Under the pieces are notes generated by a model that made no database searches, had not been told where the DNA came from, and was given only the letters and a program-made list of their open reading frames with translations. From NCBI GenBank assembly GCA_964428895.1, contig CAYRZU010000006.1:1-64000 (forward strand): a DNA stretch of 64,000 nt, written 5' to 3'. Source of the stretch: HyVt-337 sp964428895. Lineage in GTDB: Bacteria; Planctomycetota; Phycisphaerae; SM23-33. Within the stretch, counting starts at the first letter, position 1. The number at the start of each line of letters is the position of its first letter. Positions 9,202-18,571 of the stretch are shown piece after piece. A program made the translations under genes and the position numbers.

Positions 9202-10212
9202 CTATTCGATGAGTTCGTTGCCGACCTTGCGGGCCCGCTCGGGCTTGTCCAGGTCGATCTTCAACGCCAGGCCGATTTCGACCAGCAGGTTCCAGCCGGC
9301 GGCGATGTGGGCGTACGGCGCCATCTCGCCAACTGCGGGGACCTTGATTGTCGGGAAGGGGGTGTCGTGGTCGGCAATGGCGACCACGGTCATCCCCACG
9401 CCCTGGACCAGGACCTCCTGGAACTTCTCGATCTCCTCGTCCATCGGCTCGATGACGAAGACGATGTCAGTCGGCTCCATGACTTCTTCAATGCCGTGGA
9501 CGGCGTAGGTCCCTTCGAGGTAATCGCTCTTGCCGCGGGTGATCTCGTTGGTCTTGAGGGTCAATTCCTCGGCCACGCCGTCGTTGTACCCGGCGAAGTA
9601 GATGGTCGGCGCCGCGACGGCTTTAGCCACGATGTCCTTGTCGATCGACTGAGTCAGGGCCGACCGGACCGTCTCGTCGAGGCCGGCCAGGTCCATGTCC
9701 TTGCCGGCGATGTGGCAGAGGATGGACTGATAGAACAGGGCCTGTTCGACCACGCTCTTGGTGGCGGCGACAGCTTCTTCCCACCCGCAGGTTAGGACGA
9801 ACTCCCGCGTGGTGGCGTCGGCCAGCATTGTGCCTTTGTTGGCCGACAGGCAGTAGCGTCGGTCGTTGCCGATCTCCGCGAGCTTCTTGGCCAGTAGGAC
9901 CACTTCCTTGGTCCGCCCGGAGTTCGACGCGCAGAAGACGGCGAACTTCGAGAGATCATACTGGGCCGCCTGACGCGAGCCGTCGGTGGCGACCTGCAGG
10001 TCCAACCCCCAGGCCATCGCCTTGCGGATGGCGTTCTTGGCCGGGAAGATGCGACTGGAGCCTTCGCCGGTCATGAACAGCCGGCCGGCGGCGGCGATCT
10101 CTTTGGCCACGTCGGCGGTCTGGGAAGGATCAAACCCCTTCACCACGTCGATCGTGTCCATCATCTCGCGCACCAGGGCGTACTTGGAGTAGTTCTTGGA
10201 ATCGAGGTTCAT
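9202..10212 (-). CDS. Tandem SIS-domain sugar-phosphate isomerase/deaminase
   Basis: 336 residues starting at ATG 10212, chosen over a longer in-frame start at 10254 because GGAGG lies directly upstream of MNLDSKNYSK. There are two SIS domains: the first about residues 30-160 (FMTGEGSSRIFPAKNA, FAVFCASNSGRTKEVV) and the second about 200-315 (PTIYFAGYNDGVAEELTLKT, with a Glu-rich catalytic-type loop EGTYAVHGIEEV). This double-SIS layout is that of GlmS isomerase, AgaS and FrlB relatives, which isomerise or deaminate (deglycate) sugar phosphates such as glucosamine 6-phosphate. There is no glutaminase domain. A possible minus-strand -10 (TAGAAT, complement of 10276-10281) lies about 65 bases upstream. 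The exact substrate cannot be read from the sequence. Confidence 0.85.
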   Translation of the reverse strand: MNLDSKNYSKYALVREMMDTIDVVKGFDPSQTADVAKEIAAAGRLFMTGEGSSRIFPAKNAIRKAMAWGLDLQVATDGSRQAAQYDLSKFAVFCASNSGRTKEVVLLAKKLAEIGNDRRYCLSANKGTMLADATTREFVLTCGWEEAVAATKSVVEQALFYQSILCHIAGKDMDLAGLDETVRSALTQSIDKDIVAKAVAAPTIYFAGYNDGVAEELTLKTNEITRGKSDYLEGTYAVHGIEEVMEPTDIVFVIEPMDEEIEKFQEVLVQGVGMTVVAIADHDTPFPTIKVPAVGEMAPYAHIAAGWNLLVEIGLALKIDLDKPERARKVGNELIE

Positions 10213-10411
10213 AAACGGTCCTCCTACAGAGGTTCGAGAAAGGGGCTGCGGCAACAGCGCCTGCAGCAGTGCCGCATTCTACGGCAAAACGTTGGATTTG
10301 GCCAGACGGTTTGGCCTGGGTCCTTTCATGGAACGATGACACCGCGCGAGTGGAGGGCGGCCAAGGGTTGTGTGGTGGCGTTCAGCGGGGAGGGCTTGTA
10401 GGATTTCGGCC

Positions 10412-12007
10412 ATGCCAGATCGGCCGAACATCTTGTTGATTCTCAATGACGACATGGGGTTCTCGGACATCGGCTGTTACGGCGGCGAGGTGCGGACGCC
10501 GAACTTGGATCGGTTGGCGGCCGGGGGGTTGCGGTTCACGCAGTTCTACAACACGGCGCGGTGTTGCCCGTCGCGGGCGTCGTTGCTGACGGGGTTGCAC
10601 CCGCACCAGGCCGACGTTGGCCACATGATGGACGACCTGGGCGTGGACGGCTACGTGGGCGACCTTCGGCCGGCCACCGCCACGATTGGCGAAGCACTCC
10701 GCGCGGCCGGTTACGCGACGGCCATGTCGGGCAAATGGCACGTCACGCGGTTTTGCGACGAACCCAAGCACAATTGGCCATGCCAGCGCGGGTTCGACCG
10801 CTATTACGGCATCATCACCGGGGCGAGCAATTACTTCGACGCCGAGACGCTCACGGCGAACAACGACCGCATCCGCTCGCCGCGTGACGGTGACTACTAC
10901 ATCACCGACGACTTCTCGGATCGCATGGCCGGCTTTATTGACGACCATTTCCGCTCCGATCCGGCCAAGCCCTTCTTCGGCTACCTCGCTTACACGGCGC
11001 CGCATTGGCCCCTGCACGCCAAAGACGCCGACATCGCCCGGTACGCCAATCGCTTCGACGCCGGGTGGGACGTCTTGCGGGCCGAGCGGCTGGAGCGGAT
11101 GGTGCAGATGGGCATTATCGATCCGGCGTGGCGGCTCTCGCCGCGCGACCCCAATCAGCCGCCATGGGCGGGCGAGCCCCACAAGGCCTGGCAAGCGCGG
11201 CGCATGGAGGTCTATGCCGCCCAGATCGATTCGATGGACCAAGGCATCGGCCGCGTGATCGATGCGCTCGAGCGGAACGATCAGCTTGAGAACACACTCA
11301 TCGTCTTCCTGGCCGATAACGGCGGCTGCGAGGAGGAGATTGAAGTCCCCCGCGAGCCCGGGCGGACGCGCTTGCGGGACGGCCGCGCGGTTCGGCCCGG
11401 CAACGCGCCCACCATCTGGCCCGGCGCCGAGGACACCTACTGCAGCTACGGCGTGCCGTGGGCGAATCTGTCGAACACCCCGTTCCGCGAGTACAAGCAT
11501 TGGATTCACGAGGGGGGTATCGCCACGCCGCTGATCGTCCATTGGCCGATCGGCATCGACGGCGGCCATAACGGCCAACTCCGCCATCAGACCGGTCAAC
11601 TGCCGGACATCATGGCCACCTTCCTGGATGTCGCCGGGGCCGACTATCCGGCCGAGCGCGACGGCCACGCCATTCCGCCGTGCGAGGGCTTCTCCATGCG
11701 GCCATGCTTTGACGATGACCCGGCCCTGCGCGACGCGCTCTATTGGGAGCACGAGGGCAACCGCGGCTGTCGGGGGGGCAAGTGGAAGCTGGTCAACAAG
11801 TACCCCGGCGGCTGGGAATTGTACGACATGGAGGCCGATCGGACCGAGCTGAACGATCTGGCCGAGAATCATCCGGAGATCGTGGCCGAGCTATCGGATC
11901 TCTATGAGACCTGGGCCGACCGCTGCGGCGTTCTGGCGTGGGAAGAAGTCTGGGACCGCTACCTCCATCGCGACAAGTACGCTACGAAAGAGGATGACAA
12001 CTCATAA
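10412..12007 (+). CDS. S1-family sulfatase (FGly type), copy 1
   Basis: 531 residues from ATG 10412; the alignment with copy 2 (20313-21914) fixes the start, since both open MPD(R/Q)PNILLILNDDMGFSDIG. The N-terminal DD pair are metal ligands. ARCCPSRASLLTG carries the C-x-P-S-R formylglycine motif (Cys 51). SGKWHV, LADNGG and REYKHW are the other S1 active-site blocks. Such enzymes hydrolyse sulfate esters, in this phylum usually on sulfated polysaccharides. There is no signal peptide, so it would act in the cytoplasm unless exported otherwise, which is unusual for S1 sulfatases. No obvious formylglycine-generating enzyme with its cysteines is in the window. Downstream are two beta-propeller proteins in the same direction. 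Confidence 0.94.
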   Translation: MPDRPNILLILNDDMGFSDIGCYGGEVRTPNLDRLAAGGLRFTQFYNTARCCPSRASLLTGLHPHQADVGHMMDDLGVDGYVGDLRPATATIGEALRAAGYATAMSGKWHVTRFCDEPKHNWPCQRGFDRYYGIITGASNYFDAETLTANNDRIRSPRDGDYYITDDFSDRMAGFIDDHFRSDPAKPFFGYLAYTAPHWPLHAKDADIARYANRFDAGWDVLRAERLERMVQMGIIDPAWRLSPRDPNQPPWAGEPHKAWQARRMEVYAAQIDSMDQGIGRVIDALERNDQLENTLIVFLADNGGCEEEIEVPREPGRTRLRDGRAVRPGNAPTIWPGAEDTYCSYGVPWANLSNTPFREYKHWIHEGGIATPLIVHWPIGIDGGHNGQLRHQTGQLPDIMATFLDVAGADYPAERDGHAIPPCEGFSMRPCFDDDPALRDALYWEHEGNRGCRGGKWKLVNKYPGGWELYDMEADRTELNDLAENHPEIVAELSDLYETWADRCGVLAWEEVWDRYLHRDKYATKEDDNS

Positions 12008-12115
12008 CAAGCCGCCCGGGATTTCTCGGGGGATTTGGGGTGGCTTGGGCGTGCCAACGGGGAAGCGGGGCGGGTATGATCTGCCCCTTACCGTTAGGTT
12101 CCCAAGGAGTGTGGA

Positions 12116-13321
12116 ATGATTGATGTAACGATAGAGCAGGTCTCCCCGGAAGTCGGCAGCGCGACCCTTCACGGCTGGAACACGTGCCGGCTGATCAAGA
12201 CGGACGGGGCGCTGTGGTTTGTGGCCAACAAACCCACCCCCGACGGCGACGACGGATCGAACTGGTTGGTCCAGCGGACGCTGATGTACCGGCGCGAGTT
12301 GTCGGCGGGTGGCCAGTGGGAACTGGCGGCCGACATCGAGCCGCGCACCTACACCTGCTGCGTCGACAACCAGGACCGGTTCTGGTCGATCAGCCCCAAG
12401 CATTTCAACTACATCACGCTGTGGCGGTCCGAGCCGAACATGGACCTGGACACTCTCGTCCGCTGCTACGATGGCCGCTGCGCCTACCTGGGCATGGGCG
12501 TGGACCGCGTCAGCGGCAGTCATCTGCTGATCCACACCGAAGACACCAACCACATGCCCCGCTTCCCGAACCCCATGATCTGCGTGTTCTACGACGCCGA
12601 GACCGACTCGTGGCGCGTCAGCCAGATCGACATGCCGGAAGGGCGGTTCGGCTACGTGGGCATCATTGTTCGCGGCCGAAAGGCTGTCGTCTTGATGCAG
12701 TCCACGCAGTATGACCCGGTCGTTGAGCCCAACGACCCGCACTACAACTGGCGGCTGTTGAAGCTGGCCCGCTGTGACGACCTGATGGAAGGCAAGTGGG
12801 TCACCAAGCCGTTGGCGATGCGTACGTTCGGGCAGAGCCTCCCCTCGGACATGGTCGAGATGCCCGACGGCAAGATCCTCATCGCCTACAAGCACCGCGG
12901 CGGCGATGACTCCTACGAAGCCACCCAAGAACAGCCGTACGCCTTCACGATTTCGATCGTGTCGCCCGACCTATCCTTCGACACCTTCACGCCCGACCTG
13001 GACATCGAAGCGGGCGGCCGAGTCTTCCTTGGCAGTGACAACCGTTGGTACCTGGTCGGCAAGCCCACCGATGGCGAGGCGCTACGTTTGTGGCGGCTCG
13101 ATGCGGACAACGGTTTCGAACCGACGGCCGAGTGGCTCTTGCCCGGCACAGAAGTGCTCAAGAGCATGCTGCATACGCTACGGCCGGACCGGGTCGGCGG
13201 CGAAGATGACGGCGACACCGTCCACCTGGCCACGTCCGATACCCCGGGCGTACCGTTCGGCGATTCGCGCGATCGCTTCGCCATCATGCACGCTAGCTTC
13301 GACCTGCCGGTCGGGGAGTAG
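12116..13321 (+). CDS. BNR/beta-propeller-like protein, tandem paralog A
   Basis: 401 residues, ATG 12116 with AAGGAG eight bases upstream. The sequence reads as repeated propeller blades with Asp-box-like or kelch-like turns (WRVSQIDMPEGRFGYVG, YHVWRLDAD-type segments). HTEDTNHMPRFPNPMICVFYDAETDSW is the longest block also found in paralog B (quoted there in part). There is no signal peptide. It follows sulfatase copy 1 by about 110 bases and precedes paralog B by four bases, so all three may be one transcription unit. The family resembles uncharacterised BNR-repeat proteins; a role in sensing or processing the sulfatase substrate is inference only. Confidence 0.8.
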   Translation: MIDVTIEQVSPEVGSATLHGWNTCRLIKTDGALWFVANKPTPDGDDGSNWLVQRTLMYRRELSAGGQWELAADIEPRTYTCCVDNQDRFWSISPKHFNYITLWRSEPNMDLDTLVRCYDGRCAYLGMGVDRVSGSHLLIHTEDTNHMPRFPNPMICVFYDAETDSWRVSQIDMPEGRFGYVGIIVRGRKAVVLMQSTQYDPVVEPNDPHYNWRLLKLARCDDLMEGKWVTKPLAMRTFGQSLPSDMVEMPDGKILIAYKHRGGDDSYEATQEQPYAFTISIVSPDLSFDTFTPDLDIEAGGRVFLGSDNRWYLVGKPTDGEALRLWRLDADNGFEPTAEWLLPGTEVLKSMLHTLRPDRVGGEDDGDTVHLATSDTPGVPFGDSRDRFAIMHASFDLPVGE

Positions 13322-13325
13322 TCCC

Positions 13326-14534
13326 ATGCAGCCGATTGACGTGACTGTCGATAGGATCGCCGAGGCCGTCAGCCCCGGCACGCTGCATGGGTGGCATTCG
13401 AGTCGGTTGCTGAAGGTCGACAACGCGCTGGTCTTCATGGCCAGCAAGATCTGCCCCGAAGGCCTGCCCAGCGACAGTGACGCCGCCGCCCGCACGCTGG
13501 TGTTCCGCCGCGACCTGTCCGGCGACGACGCGTGGCGGGAGATCGCCGACATCCCCCAGCGCTGCTACACCAGCGCGGTTGATCCCCAGGGGCGGATGTG
13601 GGTCTTTCACCCGTGGGACTTCAACCGCATCACGGTCTACCGATCCGGGGCGGGGATGAATCTCGAAACGTTCGTGCCGTGCTACGACGGCATGTGCTTC
13701 TACGGCGGGACGGGCGTGGACGCCGCGGGCAACTTCCTGGTGCTGCACGCCGAAGACACCAACCACACGCCGCGGTTCCCCAACGCCCAGATCGCCGTGT
13801 TCTACGACGCCGAGACGGACAGTTGGCATCGCAGTCGCATGGAAACGCCGGAAGGGCGGTTCGGATACGTGGGCATCGTGGTGCACGGCCGATCCGCCAC
13901 GGCGGTGCTGCAATCGACGATCTACGATCCCCACGTCGCTCCGTGGGTCAACGGCTACAACTGGCGGCTGGTCCGCCTGGCCCGTTGCGAGGACCTGCGG
14001 GAAGGCACGTGGGTCCAGGAACCGTTCCTGATGCGGTCCTTCGGAGAAACGCACCTGTACGACATGATCGAGGCCCCCGACGGGCACATCTACATCAGTT
14101 ACAAGCATCGCGGCGGCGACGAATCCTACGACGCCACCGAAGCCGGCCCCAAGCCGACCTACATCACCCGCGTCCGACCCGATCTATCGACGGACGTCTT
14201 CGAACTGGAGATGGACGCCACCGCCACACGGCTGTTCATCGACAGCGCGGGCCAGTGGTACCTGGTCGGTCATCTGCCGGATACGGAGACGCTGCACCTG
14301 TGGCGGCTGGACCCGGATGCGGGCTTTGCTCCGACTGCCGAATGGGTCCTCGGCGGCACGGAGAAGCTCCGTGGTTACATCCTCCACGCGCTTCGGCCGG
14401 AACGGTTCGGCGGGGAAGGCTCGGGCGATACGGTCCACCTGGTCACGGCCGCCCGCCACGCGGACCACGAACCCGGCGAGGAACATCCGGTAACGATCTG
14501 GCACGGGCGATTCGATCTGCCCGTCGGCCGATGA
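13326..14534 (+). CDS. BNR/beta-propeller-like protein, tandem paralog B
   Basis: 402 residues. The frame is open from 12906, but the start is placed at ATG 13326, four bases after the stop of paralog A, because from there the protein aligns end to end with A (both begin with ID(V)TV/I...V(S)PGTLHGW and end DLPVG). Shared blocks include HAEDTNHTPRFPN, PEGRFGYVG and YKHRGGDESYDAT. The duplication is old enough for clear divergence outside these blocks. Conserved His, Asp and Arg residues within shared blocks suggest a common ligand site, but no known catalytic motif is recognised. Confidence 0.82.
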   Translation: MQPIDVTVDRIAEAVSPGTLHGWHSSRLLKVDNALVFMASKICPEGLPSDSDAAARTLVFRRDLSGDDAWREIADIPQRCYTSAVDPQGRMWVFHPWDFNRITVYRSGAGMNLETFVPCYDGMCFYGGTGVDAAGNFLVLHAEDTNHTPRFPNAQIAVFYDAETDSWHRSRMETPEGRFGYVGIVVHGRSATAVLQSTIYDPHVAPWVNGYNWRLVRLARCEDLREGTWVQEPFLMRSFGETHLYDMIEAPDGHIYISYKHRGGDESYDATEAGPKPTYITRVRPDLSTDVFELEMDATATRLFIDSAGQWYLVGHLPDTETLHLWRLDPDAGFAPTAEWVLGGTEKLRGYILHALRPERFGGEGSGDTVHLVTAARHADHEPGEEHPVTIWHGRFDLPVGR

Positions 14535-14573
14535 CTTGATGTGGGCGGCCGGTTTGATCTAAGATCGGACGCG

Positions 14574-15269
14574 ATGAACGACATCTCTCCCAGCCAGCCC
14601 GTCCGCCGCCGTTCCCGCAATCATCCTCTGTGGCTAATGATCAGCCTGTTCTTGCTGTTGCTGGTCGAGCCGATTTTCAGCCAGTACCTATTGGCCGGCC
14701 TGCTGGCGAGCATGCTCATGACGGTCGTCGCCATTGCATCGGTCGCGTCGGTCCGTGGCAACCGGCGGCAGGCCTTCGTGGTGGGCGCACTGGGCTTGCC
14801 GGTGATCATCTTGAGCTGGCTGACTCGTGTGTTTGACAATGGGCTGTTCCTGGACCTTCTGACCAGCGTGTGGATGTGCGTGTTCCTGGTTTACCTGGCG
14901 ATGCTGATGCTGACCGATGTCCTGCACACCACGCGGGTGACCGGCCGAATGCTGTGTCGGGCGATCTGCGCGTACCTGCTGATCGGTGTGGCGTGGGGGG
15001 CGGCCTATGAGTTCGTGGTCCTGCTGGATCCGGACGCCATCGGGGGATTGGACGGAGGGGCATCGCTGGGGGATTGCGTCTACTACAGCTTCATTACGCT
15101 GACGACGCTGGGCTACGGCGACCACACGCCGGTGGCGCCGTGGGCAAAATCTCTGGCGCTAACCGAAGCCATCGTCGGCCCGCTCTTCCTGACGATTCTG
15201 GTCGCGCGGCTGGCAGCGCTGTACCGCGGCGCCGAGCAGACCGACCCGGACGACGACTCCGACAACTAA
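14574..15269 (+). CDS. Two-TM-type potassium channel family membrane protein
   Basis: 231 residues from ATG 14574 (a GTG at 14541 would add 11 residues). Several hydrophobic helices (residues 20-100) are followed by a pore module: helix, pore loop with the K+ selectivity filter TLTTLGYGD, then a final helix and an acidic tail ending EQTDPDDDSDN. The filter places it in the Ion_trans_2 group of potassium channels. It differs from simple KcsA-like channels in having about four extra membrane segments ahead of the pore. There is no cytosolic RCK domain. Its stop codon overlaps that of the convergent RND permease by a few bases (CTAA at 15266-15269), so there is no room for a terminator. Confidence 0.88.
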   Translation: MNDISPSQPVRRRSRNHPLWLMISLFLLLLVEPIFSQYLLAGLLASMLMTVVAIASVASVRGNRRQAFVVGALGLPVIILSWLTRVFDNGLFLDLLTSVWMCVFLVYLAMLMLTDVLHTTRVTGRMLCRAICAYLLIGVAWGAAYEFVVLLDPDAIGGLDGGASLGDCVYYSFITLTTLGYGDHTPVAPWAKSLALTEAIVGPLFLTILVARLAALYRGAEQTDPDDDSDN

Positions 15270-18200
15270 TCCTCGTCGTCGGCCACCTTCACCAGCGTCA
15301 GTCGCCCGTACTCCACCAACGCCGCATACAGCGCCGGCAGGACCAGCAGTGTTAGCGCCGTCGCCACGATCAGGCCGAAGATCAGCATCCACGACATGCC
15401 CTCCCACAACGGCCCGCCGAATAACGCCAGGGGAATCAGCCCGCCCACGGTCGTGCTGACGGTCAGCAGAATCGGCATCAGTCGCAGCTTGCCCGCTTCG
15501 ATCAGGCAGCCGCGGAAAGCGGCCTTGGTCAGGCCGTTGTAGCTTCTTTTGCCAGGGTCGGCGAGGTCTTCGCCCGCGAGCAGCTTGTTGCGGATCTTCT
15601 CCTCGGCGAACTCCATATAAAGGATGCCGGTGTTGACCACGATGCCGGCCAACGACACTAACCCCAGCATGGGCATGAACCCGAGGGCATTGCCGGTGAC
15701 GTACAATCCCAGGAACGCGCCGATGGCGCCCATGGGCACCGTGGCCAGGATGATGAAGGGCTTGATGAAGCTGTTGTACTGGAAGATCAGCACCAGGATG
15801 ATCAGCATCACGCCGATGCCGAACGCGAAGACCAATTCCCCCTGAGCTTCCTCGGTGTCTTCCCGTTCACCGCCGATCTCGATGGAATAGCCCGGCGGGA
15901 AGGTAGCTTCGATGTCATCCAGCTTAGGCAGCATCTCGTTGAGGACGTCGTTGGCCAGCAGGCCGTCTTCCACCTGAGCCCGAACTTCGATCATGCGGTT
16001 CCTCTGACGACGTTCGATCTTCTGCACCGCTCGGCCGGGGTGCAGTTCGCCCACGCTATCGAGGGGGACCTTTCCGGCCTGGCCTTCGACGAACATGGTT
16101 CGCGCGTCGAGAATCTCGCCGCGCGAGTCAGGCGGCAGGCGGAAGAAGACCGGTATGGTGTGATCACCCTCACGGTAGATCGTAAGATAATGGCCGGTGT
16201 AATAGGCGTTGACGCTCTGGGCCACGCTGGCGTTGCTAACCGCGGCGAGATTGGCCCGGTCTTCGTCCACGGTGACGTCCAACTGGTAACCCGGGTCGCC
16301 CCACATGTCGTGGACGTTCCACGTGCCCCGGGTATTGAGAACGAGGTCTTTGACCTTGTCGGCTTGGCGGCGCATTTGGTCCAGGTCGGCAAAGCCCGGG
16401 TTGGTCGCGCTCGAACCGTAGACGCGGAGGCCGATCGGCTCGGTGGACGGACCCAGGGCGAGCTTTTGGGGCACGATTCGCGCGCCGGGCACCTTTGCGG
16501 CGGCGGCTTGGCGGATGTCTTTGACGTATTGGTCCGTCACGATGGGGTCGGACGTTCGAACGATGATCTGCGCGTAGTTGGATTGGATGGGCTGAGGGTC
16601 CACGCCCAGGGCGAACCGGGGCCCCGAGCCGCCCACCGACGAATAGTAGCTGGCCAGCCGCTCGCCGCTGAAGTTGTCATCGTCATAAGGCGAGAGCTCC
16701 CGCGTGATGTCCTCGACCTGGGCGGTGGCGCGGTTGGTCATCTCCAGGGAGGCGCCTTCCGGGAGCCAGACGTCGATGTAGAGAATGTCACGCAGGTCGT
16801 CGGGAAAGAATTGCGATCCCAGCGGCAGCATGAAGGCCCCGACTAACAGCGCCGCCGTGATAGCCAACACGATGGGCTTGACGGCCAGGCAGCCCTTGCT
16901 GATTCGGCCATAGGCCGCGATCAAGGCAGACTCGGATTCCGGCTTGTCGGCCTCGGCGGCGGGGCCGGCCTTCTTGCGGCGCAGCAGATTCATCAGCCGA
17001 GTGGTCAGCGACGGTGGCTTGGGGGCGCCTTCGGGCCGGGGTTTGATGAACCAGTAAGCCATTAGCGACGTGATCGTCAGCGCCAGCACCCAACTGCTCA
17101 GCAGCGTTACCGAGACGACGGTTGGGATGGAGTAAACGTACTCGCCTTTCTCGCCCGTGATCAGGAAGGCCATCGGCAGGAACGCGAACACCGTGGTCAG
17201 CGTGCCCATCAACGTGGGGATTTGGATTTGACGGACACCTTCGATGACGGCCGCCTTTCGCCCGTAGCCTTCGGACTGGAAGCGGCGCACGCTGTCGCAG
17301 ACGACCACGGCGTTATCGACGAGCATGCCGAGCGCGATGATGAGGCTGGCGATGGACATCTGCTCCAGGTCGACCCCCAGGAAGCTGGAGACGCCGATGG
17401 CCGTGATCATTACAAAGGGGATGGCCGCGGCCATGACGGCCGCCGAGCGGAAGCCGGCCATGAACAGCGCCACGCCGACGACAATGGCGATGGCCTGGAG
17501 GACGTTGACCATGAAGTCGGAGATCTTGTTGTCGACGAAGACCGATTCGTCGAAGACCACATCGATGGCGACGTCCGGCGGGATGGTCTGGTCCACGTGC
17601 TGCATTCGGTGGAGCACGTCCCGGGCCTGGGCGGCCAGGTCCGTTACCTTGACACCTTTCTTCTTCATGACGAAGGAGACCACGACGCAGGGGATGTCGC
17701 CCTCGGCGTCGCCGTAGCGGGCCAGGACCGAGGGGGGGGCCTGGTAGTCGCGACGGACCGTTACGCCCAGGTCCTTGAGGTAGATCGGGGCCCCGGAGGC
17801 GTCGTAGCGGACGATGATGGATTCGATCTGGCTGACGGCGTCAAATTCGCCGCTGGGTTCGATGGCGATTCGGACTAGGTCGGTTTCAATGCTGCCGCCC
17901 GAGGCGGTGATGTTTCGGGCCTGGAGGAGCTTGGTCAGATCGTCGAGGGTCAGTCCCACGCCGGCCCAGTTCTCCTGGGTGGTCTCCAGGTAGATCGTTT
18001 CCTCGCGGATGCCGCTGATCTCCGCCCGAAAGACGCCCGGCAGGAGCGAGAGGGCGTCGCGGACGTAGTCGGCGTAGATCTCGATATCCCGCATGGTGTA
18101 GCGTTGCATGTCGCCGCGAGCCTTCTCGTGGATCATCAGCAGCATCACGGCGGGGTCGCCGAAATCATCGTTGACGATCGGGCCGACGATGTCCTTGGGC

Positions 18201-18571
18201 AACTGCGGGCGAACTTCTTCGACCTTGGCGCGGATCTTCTCCCAGGTCTCGACGATCTGGTCGGCCGGCATGGTGGCGCTGAGTTCGGCGTAGATGACCG
18301 ATTGGCCTCGCGTGGTGGTGGAGCGGAACTTTTCGATCCGCAGGTCCTCGATGGTGCTGATGGCCTGCTCCAGGGGGGCGGTGACGAGGCGTTCGACCTT
18401 TTCGGTCTCGGTGTCTCCCCAGGAGGTCAGGACCTGGGCGGTGCGAATGATAAAGGCCGGGTCGGCCCGCCGCGGCATGGTGGCAAAGCGAAACGCGCCA
18501 ACCGCTACCGCTACGGCCAACATGGCCAGCACGGCGGCCTTGCGGTTCAGTGTGAAACTGGTCAGGCTCAT
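15266..18571 (-). CDS. RND-family efflux transporter permease
   Basis: 1101 residues, the usual length for an RND inner-membrane pump. A first membrane helix is followed by a large porter domain (residues 40-330), a central membrane bundle and a second porter domain. TM4 contains GMLVDNAVVVCDSV: the first of the two proton-relay aspartates is present and the second is Asn. The TM10 region reads GIVVNTGILYMEF, where AcrB has its key Lys; this N-type variant is common in the GIVVNN subgroup of RND pumps. The gene overlaps the upstream adaptor by ATGA, showing translational coupling. No outer-membrane TolC-like gene is adjacent, so the third partner must be encoded elsewhere. The substrate is unknown. 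Confidence 0.93.
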   Translation of the reverse strand: MSLTSFTLNRKAAVLAMLAVAVAVGAFRFATMPRRADPAFIIRTAQVLTSWGDTETEKVERLVTAPLEQAISTIEDLRIEKFRSTTTRGQSVIYAELSATMPADQIVETWEKIRAKVEEVRPQLPKDIVGPIVNDDFGDPAVMLLMIHEKARGDMQRYTMRDIEIYADYVRDALSLLPGVFRAEISGIREETIYLETTQENWAGVGLTLDDLTKLLQARNITASGGSIETDLVRIAIEPSGEFDAVSQIESIIVRYDASGAPIYLKDLGVTVRRDYQAPPSVLARYGDAEGDIPCVVVSFVMKKKGVKVTDLAAQARDVLHRMQHVDQTIPPDVAIDVVFDESVFVDNKISDFMVNVLQAIAIVVGVALFMAGFRSAAVMAAAIPFVMITAIGVSSFLGVDLEQMSIASLIIALGMLVDNAVVVCDSVRRFQSEGYGRKAAVIEGVRQIQIPTLMGTLTTVFAFLPMAFLITGEKGEYVYSIPTVVSVTLLSSWVLALTITSLMAYWFIKPRPEGAPKPPSLTTRLMNLLRRKKAGPAAEADKPESESALIAAYGRISKGCLAVKPIVLAITAALLVGAFMLPLGSQFFPDDLRDILYIDVWLPEGASLEMTNRATAQVEDITRELSPYDDDNFSGERLASYYSSVGGSGPRFALGVDPQPIQSNYAQIIVRTSDPIVTDQYVKDIRQAAAAKVPGARIVPQKLALGPSTEPIGLRVYGSSATNPGFADLDQMRRQADKVKDLVLNTRGTWNVHDMWGDPGYQLDVTVDEDRANLAAVSNASVAQSVNAYYTGHYLTIYREGDHTIPVFFRLPPDSRGEILDARTMFVEGQAGKVPLDSVGELHPGRAVQKIERRQRNRMIEVRAQVEDGLLANDVLNEMLPKLDDIEATFPPGYSIEIGGEREDTEEAQGELVFAFGIGVMLIILVLIFQYNSFIKPFIILATVPMGAIGAFLGLYVTGNALGFMPMLGLVSLAGIVVNTGILYMEFAEEKIRNKLLAGEDLADPGKRSYNGLTKAAFRGCLIEAGKLRLMPILLTVSTTVGGLIPLALFGGPLWEGMSWMLIFGLIVATALTLLVLPALYAALVEYGRLTLVKVADDED

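Noticed and set aside
12906..13325. Upstream extension of the second propeller gene
   Set aside because: It overlaps the first paralog in another frame; the homologous start is ATG 13326.
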